Source of the DNA: Elusimicrobiota bacterium
GTDB taxonomy: Bacteria > Elusimicrobiota > Elusimicrobia > Elusimicrobiales > UBA9959
DNA: 5,541 nt
Assembly (NCBI GenBank): GCA_030637365.1
Contig: DAOWGR010000186.1
Location: 1 to 5,541, forward strand
Direction of reading: 5' to 3'
The stretch's first letter is position 1; every line of letters starts with the position of its first letter. Both the position numbers and the translations under genes were made by a program. Positions 5,481-5,541 of this stretch are shown here, in pieces. The notes beneath the pieces are model-generated. The model ran no database searches. It saw only the letters and a list, made by a program, of their open reading frames with translations, and was not told the origin of the DNA.

Positions 5481-5541
5481 TTATTTCCAAATGCCGGGGA
5501 TTTTAGCTTGGCAATAAGGGCATTTGCCGCCGTTTCTTGAA
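5481..5541 (-). CDS. C-terminal end of the AmmeMemoRadiSam radical-SAM enzyme (partial)
   Basis: In one minus-strand frame the last 19 codons read SRNGGKCPYCQAKIPGIWK and then TAA at 5483-5481. A final GxCxxC followed by IPGxW at the very C terminus is typical of the PflA-like radical-SAM enzyme of this system, where the pattern is a small zinc-ribbon-like end. Its position just upstream of the MEMO-AMMECR1 gene on the same strand agrees. The radical-SAM core with its CxxxCxxC motif lies outside the window, so the call rests on the tail and on context. The other two frames lack such a motif. Confidence 0.72.
   Translation of the reverse strand, partial: SRNGGKCPYCQAKIPGIWK

Noticed and set aside
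1..5541. CRISPR arrays, insertion sequences, tRNA genes
   Set aside because: No regularly spaced direct repeats, transposase frames, terminal inverted repeats with target duplications, or tRNA cloverleaf with the conserved T-loop were found by eye.

Overview
The window carries two gene neighbourhoods. They are separated by a convergent, gene-free stretch that looks like structured RNA. Base composition is moderately AT-rich, and lysine is often encoded by AAA. The proteins include a polyferredoxin membrane protein, a radical-SAM system, a Sec-type signal peptide and strong Shine-Dalgarno sites. This fits an uncultured, probably anaerobic, Gram-negative bacterium. Elusimicrobiota or Omnitrophota would be my guess, but only as weak inference because no marker gene is present.

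Left part (1-1407, mostly minus strand). A start codon with a good Shine-Dalgarno site sits at the extreme left edge (ATG at 4-2), so a minus-strand gene leaves the window there. Its 250-base upstream region folds on paper into several hairpins. One 13-bp long-range helix would bury the Shine-Dalgarno site, so this may be a structured regulatory leader. Upstream of it is a NapH/MauN-like membrane polyferredoxin (258-1385).

Centre (1408-3486, plus strand). The polyferredoxin gene is divergent from a 692-residue membrane protein with a spermidine-synthase-like domain inserted between two transmembrane bundles. Only 22 AT-rich bases separate the two start codons, and neither gene has a Shine-Dalgarno site. 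Both may be translated from leaderless or nearly leaderless mRNAs. The synthase-like domain keeps the family fold signatures but has lost the glycine-rich cofactor motif and a catalytic acid.

Convergent gap (3487-3847). No convincing gene is present. Positions 3568-3696 form a 26-pair interrupted stem with GC-rich internal hairpins, so this is a candidate non-coding RNA. The end next to the right-hand gene shares short blocks, in the same order, with the gap at 5412-5444.

Right part (3848-5541, minus strand). This is an AmmeMemoRadiSam locus. The last 19 codons of the radical-SAM enzyme enter from the right edge and are followed at once by a perfect 37-base palindrome. About 145 bases further on is a fusion of MEMO (protein B) and AMMECR1 (protein A). 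The fusion has an N-terminal signal peptide, which would place it outside the cytoplasm while its radical-SAM partner is presumably cytoplasmic. The biochemical role of the system is not known to me. The polyferredoxin nearby could in principle serve redox chemistry, but nothing in the sequence ties it to the radical-SAM pair.
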